Shown piece after piece: positions 1-13,100 of a DNA stretch of 64,000 bases (positions within the stretch are counted from its first letter, which is position 1; each line of letters begins with the position of its first letter). The notes below the pieces were generated by a model that made no database searches, was not told the origin of the DNA, and saw only the letters and a list, made by a program, of their open reading frames with translations. Made by a program: the position numbers and the translations under genes. The stretch is from Limanda limanda. Lineage: Eukaryota; Chordata; Actinopteri; Pleuronectiformes; Pleuronectidae. The stretch is from NCBI RefSeq assembly GCF_963576545.1, contig NC_083639.1:18729118-18793117 (forward strand). Reading direction: 5' to 3'.

Positions 1-3000
1 ATGAGCCCTTGTGTTCTCCTGTGCTGCTCTTGACTCGATGAAGGCTGTGGATCATTGTCTACCACTGTTTGATATCTCATGTGTTATTCATTGAAAAGCT
101 GTTTTGCTGTTTGCGCTCCTCATGCTTCCTGCTGACTTTACATGGTGTCACTTTAACCGGCTGCTGTGTGTACTCAGAAGGATTGCCAATAAATAGAAGT
201 GGAAGGTTTTTGTCAAGCTGCATTATTATTTTGTGTTCTCTTCGAATGTTTGTGAGGTGACTTGCACAATCAGGGACTCATAGAATCATGTTTCACATAC
301 TTTTAATATCTCCGCTTTAAAACACAGGGTTTTTCATAATCAAATGAAATGAATCACAATCACATCCAAACATACCTGATGTGTTCTTCTCTCATTATTT
401 GTCATGAGTGGAATAATATTTATCATGCACCAGTCTTGTTGGTATTAAGTTTGATTCTAATACATTTAGCTAACACAATCATGATTTTTTTTGCCTCCAT
501 TGACCCATCAAGAGGTAACTAAAAAAACAATTCAAATGTCCACATCGTAAAGGTATCAGGCTTTTATTCAACATTAATACCAAGCTGGGGAAACATTGCA
601 CTCCGAGTTCTCTAATTACAATGCAGCTAATGTATTATTTCCACCCCATGTGGGATTACTTTCATCTTCCCCATTAAGATGCACATTTTGTTTGGATACT
701 CAAATTACAAACCCCATATTAAATCTGACTGTGCAAAAGGCATTGATCATAGCCCCGATAGCTGCACTCCAACTTTGATTTAATTTGCACTTCCATTAAT
801 ATCTATGAGACGTCCGATTGTCGTCTTGGGCATATTGATGGTATTGTAAGCCCTGCCTTCATATAATGTTCCCCAGCGGCAATGAGGAAATGTTACAGAG
901 AATTAGGCCGAGAAGCAGGCTCAGTGGAACTGGCACTGCAGTCGGAAATTCATTACCCTAATAAATAGAGGGGGGAAATAGCAGAAATCTTAAGAGAGAT
1001 TTCTCTCTTCCGCCTCCTCTCTCTCGCTCTCTCTCCCACCACAAAAACACAAAAAAGCCCTCACTTTGGCCAGAGAGTGGGTGACTGGAACATAGGTGCC
1101 TCTTATTATTGCTGTCTGTGCACCCAGAGGACTTCTTGGGACCCTAAGAAGTCTTCAAAATGGGCCCAATGATTCAATAGAGAAGCAGTCACTTACTGTA
1201 TGTCCATCATGAGGCTTTATGTCTACACAACTGTATATGGCTGCATCGCTGATTATTACATCAATGAGCTTAAATCTCATTAAAATCTTCAGAATAGGAT
1301 TAAATGGCATTATTAAAAGAAAGTACAAGTACAACTCCAGTAGTAGATTCAGTCGCAGCTAGATAAGTGTCAAGCCACGCTGATTTCTTATGTTGATTAA
1401 TGAAGTGCCAGCTGAGTATATGTACTGTTCTCTTCCTTTGTGGAGGCCTTGACATGATGTTTTCTATGGGGAAAACAATGGTGGAGCCAAGAGACATGAG
1501 TTATGCTGTAATTAATGCAATCATGAAGATGAAAATAGCTGTTGTTGCAGCAAGAAAACGACAATGAAGAGCGTGTGAACTGAAGGAGGAAGAAGATTCA
1601 TTGTTGGGTGACTGCGTTCGGAGACCGGGCGGTCCTCCGAGGCCGTCGCCGCGGCTCGACAGTGTATCTTTCGGTAAGAGGCATCTCCGAAACAAATATG
1701 TTTTACTGCGTCCCTCATTTCCTGCATTTTATTCCAGACAACAGCGAGCTTTTTCAGTGGATGGCACAATTTCCCTTTTTGTTTTCAAAAAAAAGGGGGA
1801 GGGCTGCGCTTCTCTTACGATTCTGCCAGAGTGATTCATTTGCAGGTCATTAAAAAACTCGTCTTTTGAAAGCGTTAGGCTGCTCAGGTGGCGAAGCCTG
1901 TGCAGGGGAGACATGTCGTAAATAAAGGCAGCTACATTTCAAATGCCATAAATAGGGGACACCTAAGGACCTTGCATGATTGCAGACATCTAATCATTTA
2001 ATTTATGCGTGTCTAAAGGAGCCCTCATTAACATTCAAGTAGCACTCATCTGTCTAGCGGGATCATTCCAACGGCTGCATCACTCTCAGATGGAACGTAT
2101 CTATTTGGGCAACACAGCATGGCTACACACTCAGCAAGCACCTTCTCGCTTTCTCCCTCAATGTCATGAGAGACACAGCATGTAACTCTCATAACTTACA
2201 GTGTGTGATTTGTGATCCAGTGATTGTGTTGCTGTTAATATTGAGAACCTTTGACAAAGTTAAAGTCGTATTCTCTAGGTCACAATGCAGCGGCGGGGCC
2301 TCGCACTTCTGACTGTGTTGCAGCAAACCCCGTGACCTCATCTCAAAGCAGTCTGGACAAAAGGTGCATGTTGGGAGTGTATTTGCAGACGATCATCAGC
2401 AGCCTTTTGATGGAGACAACTGAAGCCTGTGATGTTTATTTTTGAATATCGTCTGAAGTCTGTGTTAACACTGCGATACTGTACCACACCTCAGCGTCTG
2501 CACAGCAGATACATGTATGACAGGAATTCAATAGTAATTGGCGTGGATTGCTTCTGACACGTGCTGCTAGCTGACAGCTGCTTTGTTCTATGGTCAGATC
2601 TCATATTTAACACATCAAAGAGTCGGGATACTTCACACTCTGCTAAGGACTGATAGCAAGTCTGACACTTCCCTCAGAAGACAGGGGAGTTTGTCTCGCT
2701 GTGGCGGAGAATGAAGTCAAGTTGCATTCAGCGCTTCTTTTTTCTCATCCCTGCCAAATAAATGAAGTTATACTCGGGCAGTTTTTTACAAGGAACACAG
2801 TAAACATCACAGAGGAAGCGCGATTTTGTATGAGGGAATTATTGGCAGGAATTTCCTGCAGCAGGGAGGCATATTTAAAAACTGTAACTATATTTAAAAG
2901 CTTGCATGAGCAGTCTGTAAACACGGAGAACTGTTGTGAACATGACATGCGCCGTGGGTTAGCGTCTAGACAGTGAGAATGACTTTGCAGATTGAGGATT

Positions 3001-6000
3001 AACACCAGTGAGACGGGGAGAAGCAAATAATAGATTTTTCTGTTTTGGTACACTCCTCCAGTTGTCTAATTGTAGCTCAACAAAATTATTTACACACAAC
3101 AGGCCTGTTACCTTTTGCTGTGAATATGACAGACAGAGTTGCATATGGCCGTTACACAGAGTTACACAAAGTTATTGCCACGATGAAGACAATGTAACAT
3201 ACTCTGTCCTGCTCCTTATTGGATCTGAGGTTTCCATTTGTCCTCTTTCCAAAACTATTAATCTTGAAATGGTTTTATTCTGAAATTGTCTATGACAGAG
3301 AGGGAGAGAATGTTGAGAATGAAGTTGTAATATTATAGGAAAAAAGTTGCAAAATATGAGAGTAAAGCTCTAATATAACAAAGCATTGTCTTTCTACATA
3401 TTCATTTCCTATTGATTTCTTTAAATAAACACATTTTTAGTTTAAACTCATGTGTAGCCTTCCCTACTTTGTCCATCCTGGAACAATTTTATTATTGAAC
3501 TCTCCCAAAAAATGTTCTCCAACATGGCCCTCAACGTTGTCCTCCTAGTCAAAAGGCCAAAGGACAGTTTCAAGCTATATCTGAGTTAGCTGTCTCGCTA
3601 ATCAGCTACAAATCATGTGAGTCTCAGTTTGAGATCAAATTTATACATCATCAGCCCAAAACAAGGAGAAAGAAAAGCAGACACCGATTTTTAGTAGGTT
3701 TTATAAACTCTGAGGACCTGGAGGAAAGTGCAAGTATTTGTGAGGTAATGTGACACGTCCCTCATTAGCCCAGAAGACCTGCAACACCCCCCCTTTATAA
3801 GGTAAGGCAAAGGCAGGGGCCTGTTAATGACTTGGTGTTAAACACCCCATTTTAACCGATGCACAAGGAGTGAGAGAGGCATGCTCGTCTCTATAGGCAG
3901 TATCCGGCAGCATTTTGATGTCTCTAACAAGAACACAATAAATTGTTCCTCATTATTCAGTAATTAACTCCAATGCGCCGGGTCCCCATCCCCCTGCGCC
4001 ACGCTCTAAATCACCACCCTCCTCCCCTCTTCTCCTCCTGCTACACAGCTCTTTAATTTCCTCTATGCTGTGGGGGGTGGGGGCAAGAGAGGAGTGGAAG
4101 GGGGGGACACACACAGCTTGATGCACTCCATCATTCCCTTGCCACCCTCCTGTCACCCCTTTGCCCTACCCCAGCCGCACCCTCCTCCTCCCTCCCTCCC
4201 TCCCTTCCTCCCTTCCTTCCTTTCCATCCCCATGCCAACTCCTCACCAGTGTGTGCTCTCCCCGCTGGATGCCACCTGGTTAAAGCAGGGAGGGGTCAGC
4301 TGAGCCGGGGACGACAGGCTTCAGTCACGTTCGACGTAATGAGAGGAGCAGCGGCTTGCACTATCAAGGCATCAGAACTCGCCCCCCGGCTCCGCTCGCT
4401 GTCTTCTTCGCAGGGCTTTCCCCTTCCTCCCGTGCTCTTAATTGTTCGAATGAGGTCATTAATTGGAGGCTGAGTCAAATCACCTGTCATTTCAGCTGGG
4501 AATCATCCGCTGATTGAAAGGTATCATAAAAACCTGCCCAGGGCCTGGTTTTTGCGGCGCCTGCTGGGAGCTCCCGTCCTGCCTTGACAATCTCCGCCCA
4601 TGGGCACACAGCTCACTTTACTTGCAGCGGCGGAGATTAGGTGGGTACAGACTTGGGTGACACACATCCACGCTCATGGCCCAAATATAGATTCAAGAGA
4701 GTCAGTAGTGTCAGGCGCAATTCCTGGAGGATGTTATGGGGAGTGTTCGCTTTCCACTGTACTATTAACGCCCCTGACCTAATTGAGGATGTTGCTTCCA
4801 CACAAACCACTTCACTGTAAGAGAGTGAGGTCAGGTTCATTTGTGGGGGTAATTGTGAAATTGGCATGTAAACTAGGACAATATAATAAATGACAAAAAA
4901 ATTAGGACAGATGTCAAATTTCTTGATAGATTGTTCATAAATTTAGACATGTCCTGCTGCAATCACAGATGTGGTGTGGTAGTCCAGCAGTAAAGCTACA
5001 TTAATAACTATATATGTTGTATCTACTGTCTTCGGATGTCAAAGTTTCACGGGGCAGAATGCTTCTTAGCCATCATATTATTCTGCTCAGCGTCCTGGGT
5101 GTAGCTGGAAAGGAGGCTTATGAACACATGCATCGAATATTTGAAGTGACGTCAACTTTAACGAACAAAAACATTCTTCACCTTGTGACAGCTACACTGC
5201 ACAGCAAGGCACTGAGAGCTGCACTCCCGGACACTTAAAAACACTCAATTTACTAAAGAAAAATCACATTGAATGTGTCCGCAGTATTGACACAGAAAGA
5301 CCATTAGAAAAACAGGCCTAAATTATTCTGAAGGCACAATGCTACATTAGGCTTTGGGACCCACTCTTTTTCCACATGGACTTCAGCTTGAGGAACAATA
5401 CATAAGATGCTGACAAACCCGCTGTTTGAAATAAAAACCCTCTAAACACATGGCATTAATATTTAATGGTGCTGCTTCCTCAGGAGGCCACTCTGGGCTG
5501 CAGTGCTGTGTCTGAGGGGAGATGGTATTAGTGCTGTGAGCTCTGGAGGAAGAGCAGCTTCACACTAATGAAGCGATCAGGGCCTGAACTCTGAAGAAAC
5601 CTCACATCCGATTAGTGAGCAGACATGCATGTAAACATGGCGGAGCTGCACGCGATTAGATCACTTTGTTAATGCGAGTCTTGTGTCACCAAACACAACA
5701 GCGGAATATCGTGCAGTGTTTGGAAGTATTTAGCTTGCTTACAACACATTGCACATTTAATCATTTCAGTATTAATCTTTCTTTTTGACTCTCTGTGCAA
5801 GTGTTTTGAATTAGGCTGTAAACCGGGGGAGTAGCATGAAAGCTAATGGGTTACCACTATCCTCTGAGCAACCATTACGGTGCATGCACATGTTGTGTGG
5901 CAGTGAAAACCACCTGTCCTTGTCCACATCCGCTCGGCTCAGGATGGGACAGCGTTTGAACCGTGGCCAGCAAAGGACAGGCCATTTGGATGTTATTAAA

Positions 6001-6539
6001 AAAAACATTAGTTTCTGAAGCCTGGGCTGCTCCCAGAGCCATCAGGTAATTTGAAAGGGATCCAGCGAGTTTAAGATGTGCAGATGTTTTCGCTTTAAAA
6101 CTGGCATCTGTTTATGTAGGCACACTTTATGTTCGAAAAACCACAAAGGACCACCAATAGGTTTTATGGAGCAGTATCAGCTAGAGCACTCAGCTTTGTA
6201 ATTGTGCTACACCAAGTAATGAGAAAATTGGTCACAAGCAGTGTTCCCTGTAGATGTAACCCGCAACATACAATTTTGCACAGCTTGTGTAGTATCCACA
6301 TTTATTTTTTTGTAGTCTGCACGCTGCTTTCTGAGCTCCTGTGGAGCTCTTAGGAGGTCACACACGGTCAGTTCAGAACATAATTCATATCAAAGGAGTA
6401 ATTCCATCTAAAAATACATGTAACTTCATACAAGGCTTGTAAAAAAAAGCACCTTGAGCCTTCACAAAGTCAACTTCTTCAAAAGTAATTCTGTGCATAT
6501 TATCTTAATCCTCTTTTACTAAATACTGTGAATGTAAAG
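1..6539. other. Non-coding DNA with candidate regulatory blocks
   Basis: I see no supported gene. Short open frames have no recognisable motifs and stop frequently. A CT-rich tract lies at about 1001-1037 and a CTCC/CTTC polypyrimidine tract at about 4172-4228. Blocks around 1500-1680 and 4430-4570 combine TAATTA-type homeodomain core sites with GC-rich parts, a texture often seen in conserved non-coding elements near developmental genes. No alignment was possible, so conservation is untested. Confidence 0.5.
4172..4228 (+). repeat. CTCC/CTTC polypyrimidine tract
   Basis: This is an almost pure C/T run built of CTCC and CTTC units just before a GC-rich segment. It is a low-complexity sequence with potential to form triplex DNA; no function is claimed. 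Confidence 0.8.
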
Positions 6540-7040
6540 GTTTAAAGGGATAGTTCATTATCTACTCGCCCCTATGCCGATGGAGGGGTGGGTGAAGTGT
6601 TTAAGTCAACAACAACACTTTTGGAGTTGCAGCCAAATCCAATACAATTGAAATAACTGGTGACTACTTCTTCAAACGTAAAAAAAACTGCAGAAAGAAA
6701 ACATGAAATGCATCCACACTGCTCCTGTGGTGTCATCCAAGTGTCCGTAAACCCCGGCATTCAAATTAGACTCAGAACAGCGTAATTTGCACCATGTTTT
6801 AAGGCTAAAAGTCTGACACCAGAAGCAGCGAGGCTCTTGGGCGTGAGCTCATGTGCAGTGTTTCCTGTGTGTGGAGGATATCAGAGGTCATCAAGGCTAA
6901 AAACATGGTGTAAATGATGTTCCTGACTGAACTCTCACAAAGCTTCATATGCTCCCTGGAGAGAACTTTGAGGAACACAAGGAAGTAGAAAATGAGATGA
7001 TTGAAAAGCATTTCTGGATTTCATCAAATCTAGGCTGGCA
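6540..7040 (+). mobile_element. DNA-transposon-like interspersed repeat (TTTAAAGGGATAGTTC end)
   Basis: It begins TTTAAAGGGATAGTTC and runs on with sequence I recognise as a high-copy non-autonomous repeat in percomorph fish (ATCTACTCGCCCCTATGCC followed by GGAGGGGTGGGTGAAGTG). The opposite terminus was not found nearby, so this copy is probably truncated; the right boundary is approximate. Reverse-oriented ends of similar type (GAACTAT..CTTTAA) occur near 12090 and 27170. Confidence 0.6.
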
Positions 7041-9934
7041 CGGTGGTTGTACAGCACTGTCACCGCACAGGAAGAGGATTTTTGGGCCAAGTTTCAGTTT
7101 TAAATTGAGTTTGTATTTGGTCAAGTAGAAATATTGTGATTTATTCTGCCTGTAGTGAATAAATAAGGAAATATACTTTGTTGCGTCACTTGTAAAATCT
7201 GACATCTCATTACATGTCCTATAGGTTCATGCAACATTAAAGTGTGGTAAAGCTTCTATAATATGTAGAATAAAATAATAAAAGTTATATTTGTATTTTG
7301 CTAAACGAGTAGCACTCAGGTCTTGTGCAGCACTCACACAGACTTCTAGTTGTTGCTTTATATAAAATAACCAACAAGCACATTAAAAGAAATGATGTAC
7401 AACCAAGAGAACATAAAAATCGATTCAACAGTAAAAGAAAAAAAAGTAAAAACGTCTGCCGCATACTTTACTGTCGGCAATACAAGGCATAGAAATCAAT
7501 GTGACTTACAGTATATTTGGTAGATGACCACATTACATTAGTGTGTAAACTGCAGCGGCACCACAGGAAACTAAAGTAAAGTAAGTAAATAAAAACTCAA
7601 TAAACCTGCGTGGTCTGTATTTAAATTAAAGAAAACAATGACATAAAACAGTGGATTGTAACAGCACAGATTCTGTAAAATATTAAATCATTTACGAGCT
7701 AAAGAAATTGGAAATGAATCACAGTGACAGCTCACTGTGTATCTGCACCATGATCTGCACGTATAATACAGAATTATCAAACCTAGGCTTTTCAGGTGCA
7801 TTCCCTGTGTTTCTATCTGTCTTATAGGACTGTGGCAGGAGTGTATAACTGGAACAACATGCGATGGCAGTACTTCTGTCGCTGCGGTATAATAGTCTGT
7901 GTGTTTTCAGAGTGGGATTCCTCTCATCGTCTTCATGTGTAATAGCAGAAAACAAATGTTTGGTAATTGAGCGTGATCCAGTAACACTCAGTTGTGCACC
8001 TCTGACCTGTCTGAGAAACAGATGGTGCTTAAGAACAATGTTGTGTTGTACTGTTCACTGTTCTAACACCGACATGGCAGCCAGGCTCCTGTGTCCATTT
8101 CCCATTATGTGACAAGGACATCTTTCAGACTGAAGTGATCCAAACACTGATCTACCACTTGAGAGAACTGTCTTTGAGAACAGAGGTTGAGGGGAGCGTC
8201 AAGGACGAGTGTCTCACAAATGCCACATCCAGCAGCTCCTGTGTTTCCAGTGGCACTTGAACTGAAATAGGCACGCTCAACAGGGGACAGGCTTCAAGAC
8301 TTTTTTTCTCGACACTTCAGAAAAACGTTGCAGCTGGAGAGCTTATTGGTGTGCCAGTATCAACAGAGCAGCGATGGAATTCACAGGCCTGGGGGACAGT
8401 GTATTGTTTGTGGTGACACTGCGGCTTTGTTGCATGGTGATTCGGTACAGTGCAATTTAGATTCAACACACTACTTAACTCAGACTGTTACAGTATTGAT
8501 TGATTAAGGTGATAGTTACAGCCATGACATGAGTGTTTGTAATAACTTATTAGGAAGAGCAGGTCAGAGATAAAGGAATATTTATTTAAAATAAAATTGA
8601 CAGGATGTATCAGCAAATTTCACATTAGATTCAACTTCAGGAGACAGCAGACAATTATGTGAGGGAGGTGATAGTCAAGTATTTGAAAGTTACTATAAAA
8701 GGACCATTCCAGCAACAGTGGGACAAGGTATAATAGTAACGTTAGTAGCCAATTATTACTATTATTATAGCAATTGCCCCCAAAATGTGTATGCTGTATC
8801 AGTACTGTTGCATTAATGCATTTCATATAACTCACTGTATATGTAATATATGATAAATATTGTTTGTTTCACACATTTATGTATCTGGTGCAACTAATGG
8901 GCCGACATTAGGGCTAACTCCTTGGAAAAACACTCCAAGTTGGGAAAGTTGTGTTTTTCCTGATACATTCCCTACTGCCGACATTGTGTGAATCTAGCGT
9001 AATCTGCCTAGCGAGTGATAAGCTGGCTTTCAGATTTTTGGCGATGACTATACAAATCTGAGCAGCCACCACTTTAAGAAAGTTGCTATTTTTATACATT
9101 AATAATCAGATGGTTTGGTTTCATAAATATCCATGGAGCATGGATTGTTAAATTCCTTCATTTTAAAACACGGTTTGAATGCACATTTTACTGTAATTCA
9201 CTATGGTTGAAAGCATCTGCCATATACATGCAGTGTGTAATGTATTTACTGGATGTAATACTTTTTTTCAGATGAAAGATTGACAGCCTCAATACATACA
9301 ACTTTCCATATAGTCATCTTGACAGATTTATGTTTTATTTTTTAAATGATTGAGGTTAAATTTGTCTGTGTTGAACAGGAAGTATTGGAAACAGATACAG
9401 TATTTTGTAATAAACAGAAGAACCACTGATGCTGAACCACAACTATCAACAGTCTCACTACAATTTCTCCTTTGTAGCTCGAACATAACATGGAAAACCT
9501 AACAGACCCTTTTTTCACAGAAATATTAAATACGCCTTGACAGGAAACACAAACACAGTAGGTGTGATTAATAATAGTGTGTGCATTCAGTTCCTGGCTC
9601 TACTGTTGAGGCTCGCTGCTTTAAAAATGGGTAACAGCCGTTGTCAATCATATAGGTCCACTTGGCTTTTCCTGTCAAAGTCAAACTGTCTGAGATGAAA
9701 TGGGTTCGTTTCATAGATTTAGGACATTACATTATATAGATACAAGGTCACATGCATTCACAGATGCATTATCTATATTTATAGTCATTTTAACACCACA
9801 AATGTTGCATGTAACAGCTTTAATATAATTTTCTGTGCATTTATCAGAGTTTTAGCCTGAAGAAACTGTCCACTTCACAGTCTGATCTTTGCATATCCAT
9901 CAAGTTCCTTAGGGTAATGAGGATTGTTTTCCTC
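7041..9934. other. Non-coding DNA downstream of mdfic2
   Basis: I found no gene. The probable 3' untranslated region of mdfic2 lies in its right part. On the minus strand an AATAAA (TTTATT on the plus strand) occurs near 9332 and again near 8580, and either could be a polyadenylation signal. The sequence near 8880-9120 has a repeat-like look but I could not classify it. Confidence 0.4.
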
Positions 9935-10152
9935 CTAGCGGAAGCATAACTCAGAAGCCTCCATCGCCAGCTCCAGACAATCCCCTCCTGCATTACAGGC
10001 ACTGAGCAGACCACAGTCCAGGTCCGTGTAAGAGCCATCGTCACTGCTGGATGCAGACTCTGCTGCTGTGACGACCTGCATGTAGTTGGGGCAGCAGTTG
10101 CTGCTGTCGAAGCGGCAGAAGAGGCAGTTGAGGATGATTCCTGCACAGTCAA
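9935..10152 (-). CDS. mdfic2: mdfic2 last coding exon, I-mfa-like domain
   Basis: The acceptor is ..TCTCCCTCAG|TTGAC. It encodes residues 104-175 and ends in TAG at 9937-9935. Cysteines fall at about residues 106, 113, 116, 123, 124, 150, 156, 162 and 173. The spacing LDCG-x4-C-x5-DCLE-x8-CF is the recognisable tail of the I-mfa family. The middle of the domain holds an acidic-serine loop (SASSSDDGSYTD) where MDFI/MDFIC have a dense cysteine cluster, so metal or thiol chemistry there is probably reduced. A longer open frame over the same bases (9844-10311) is a shadow. Confidence 0.8.
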
Positions 10153-13100
10153 CTGAGGGAGACACACCCAGTCAGGAAGGACGTTAAGTTTTATAAAAGC
10201 ATATACCCCCTTCACGCTTTTGCAAAGACCTCTTTGAAATAATGTGTGATGTTTAAACCATATCTGGGGACATAAATCATTTGTGCTACTATAAGAGCTG
10301 CTTGTCCTCACTTATATCTTATAACGTTTTAAAAGCATCCTTTGCTTCCTTTATACATGCATAATTTAGGAAATCATGCCCCACTCCCTCAGAGAGACAA
10401 GCAAGAAAGCTGTTTGGAGACATAATCAATTACTCCAAGTCTCTCTTGTATACTTTGCCAGGAGCGTTTCCAAATTGTGGTGTGGCTGCAGTGAAGCAAT
10501 GTTGTGTGTCTTCCCAGCAGCCTTTGCCAAATGGTGCCCCCTCGGGTGCTATGAAGCGTGAGATCATCAAGTGACACTGACCATGCACAGACAGTTACTC
10601 ACACACAAGACATGTTGTTGGAAAGACCCTATGACGTGTGTTGCAAAGAATGCAGAGAAGATAAAGTGTACTTCCTTCTAGGTTGCAAAATGTAATGAAT
10701 TTGTTATTTAAAAATGTATATAAATTGAAATCTGCATCTTGATCCTGGTCTGCATCATAATACATTTTTATAAAGATATACACTTTATGAGATGAATTAT
10801 GAACAAATTTAGTTAAATCCACAGATTTATGCTGATTTAAATTCATTCAGCTGCTATTGTATGAGCAAGATGACACTACATTCAACTCATACTTGTTATC
10901 AGCATGTATCCACAATATGTCATTGCAATTGTGCACTGCTTTCAAGAATTTAATCAGATGTCAGAAGTGTTACAGTCGGACAGGAAATAGGATTTGGAAG
11001 AAGAGCATTTACAGGGTTATCTGAATATATAAAAGTATAAAAGTATAAACCAATTGCCTCAGTGTAAATGTTATGATGTGACTTTTGTGATTTCGAAATG
11101 ACAGGATTAAATTATCTGCACCGAAGCCAAGAAGAATAGGCTCAGCACAAATACAGAAATACAGTAACTAGTTATTCAGATTCCATTCTATGTAGAAGAC
11201 CAAATCTCTTTAGTGGATGTAATGACCAAGTGAGAAGAAGGTGGCTTAGACTTATTTAGTTCTCTTGAGGCTCTACAAATTGCACCAAGTCTAAATCATG
11301 GATGGTTGTTGCATTGTTTGAAGTTTTCCACAGTGTGCCAACCCCTTTGTTTTGGACATGGCCGTGAAGGGGTATAGTCTCATCCCCTTTCTCTATCTGA
11401 TGTAGGGGTATTCACCATCAAGCCCTTCAAACCCTCCTTTAACTGTAGTATATTCAGGACCCCCCTAAAAACAAAGGGGTAGACGGAAATTCCCAAATGC
11501 TTCACGAAGGGACGAAGCAAATCAAGATGGTGTCCGCTGCGGGTAAAAGGCTCAGAAATGCTAGTATGAAATCTTGCAAAAATAATCATGAATTTCATTT
11601 TTTATTTCAGTGGAATATCTTATTTTAATCCAGTAGAAAATGAAAATGTTATTGAATCACTGAGACGAAAGTTTTCAGGAAAATCGCATTATGTGATTAA
11701 GTGTCTAAAAGAGGCTGTAAACAATCTCCTAAAGCTTTGTAACAGTGACGTTGCTATTCTTGGTACCATAGTTCTCTTTTATACAATAATAAATATGGTT
11801 GTTTTGGATAAAGTAATTGTCACTGCTTACAGTACTCCGTCAGTTTCCATATTCATATCTAACATTGAGGATATATGAGCCTAAAGCAGACTCATAAACT
11901 GTTGTTTGTCAAGAAGTACGAATCTACTTTTTTACTTTGCACAGGAACCAGTCTAGCTCCAGCCACTGCTTCCAGTTTTCATGCTAAGCTAGGCAAGCTA
12001 GGTCCTGACTCCGTATCAACACATGAAATGACATCAATTTTCTTATCCCTTGAAAAGAAAGTGAATAAGGGTATTTCCTAAAATGTTGAACTATCTCTTT
12101 AATTAAAATGAGTTATTTTAAAATTACTTATTTAATATTTAATTTAATACAAGTGCATAAGAACAAACAGTCTGTGGTGTAATCACTTATGCTGCATGTA
12201 CAGTATCGAGTCTACTTTGGTGGCCTTTCTTTTCATTAGTCTTCCTATTTTTTGCTGTAGTTTCAGTTTCTTAATTATTCACACATTTTCATAATTGATC
12301 ATATGAGCTGCATTTAAGCATTCCCACTGCATAGTGAGGCATAAAGCTAGTAATTTGTCAAATTCTTTATTCTGTATATGGTCTATGGCATTATTATGCT
12401 GCATATTAATGATCATTTATTTCATCAGTGCAAAACCAGTGTTTGGATGAAAAAGTTAATTTCCTAACAGTTTTTACAGAGGATTCAACTCAAGGTCTAT
12501 TTATCCCCGAGAAGACTTCACTGTGTGTTTATCTGAACGGGTTTGGCAGTTTGATGATGGCAGACGTAGGGGTGAGTAAGTGCTGGTGTCACTAACCGCC
12601 CATGTTGCTCTGCGGTGAAGAAGACAGAGACTCTGTGGAGGAAGAAGCTTTGGAGGAAGATCTCCTCAGGTACATTTTCAAAGAGAACCTAGGGGAAGAG
12701 GATCTGTCACACTCTCTGGGCTGCTGAGCATCTGTTTCCCCTCTGGTGTCCCCAGCCTCAATCTCTGCAGGTCCCCAGTTTCTGACTTGAGCCTCAAATT
12801 GAATCCTTTCTGTAAGAGACAAAATGTTAAATAATAAATAAAGACACACTCATTAGCAACAGGTACTGATGCTGACTGATTGACTCAGTCATTTGAAGCA
12901 CAGTTAAATCAGCTGAGTACTAAATATGTGTCTGCTGTCATCTGTACTTGTCCATGTCTCAGAAGAGAAAAGTAACAAGCCTGTTTCACCATGTAACTGC
13001 AGTAATTCATTTGAAAAAGTAGAACCCGACAATTTACTGCCAATAGTATTGGCTTTATGGTAATGTTACCATACAGTAGTCCTGTATACAAAAATACTTT

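Larger units (their letters stand above)
10153..12596 (-). other. mdfic2 intron with DNA-transposon-like repeats
   Basis: This intron lies between the last two coding exons. It holds a repeat at about 11340-11700 that matches another copy at about 26430-26720, and a second repeat ending near 12107 with the TTAAAGAGATAGTTC-type terminus (read on the minus strand). No other exon signal was seen. Confidence 0.6.

Noticed and set aside
9844..10311. 155-codon minus-strand open frame
   Set aside because: Alternative frame across the last mdfic2 exon; the I-mfa residues are in the other frame and splice phase supports that one.
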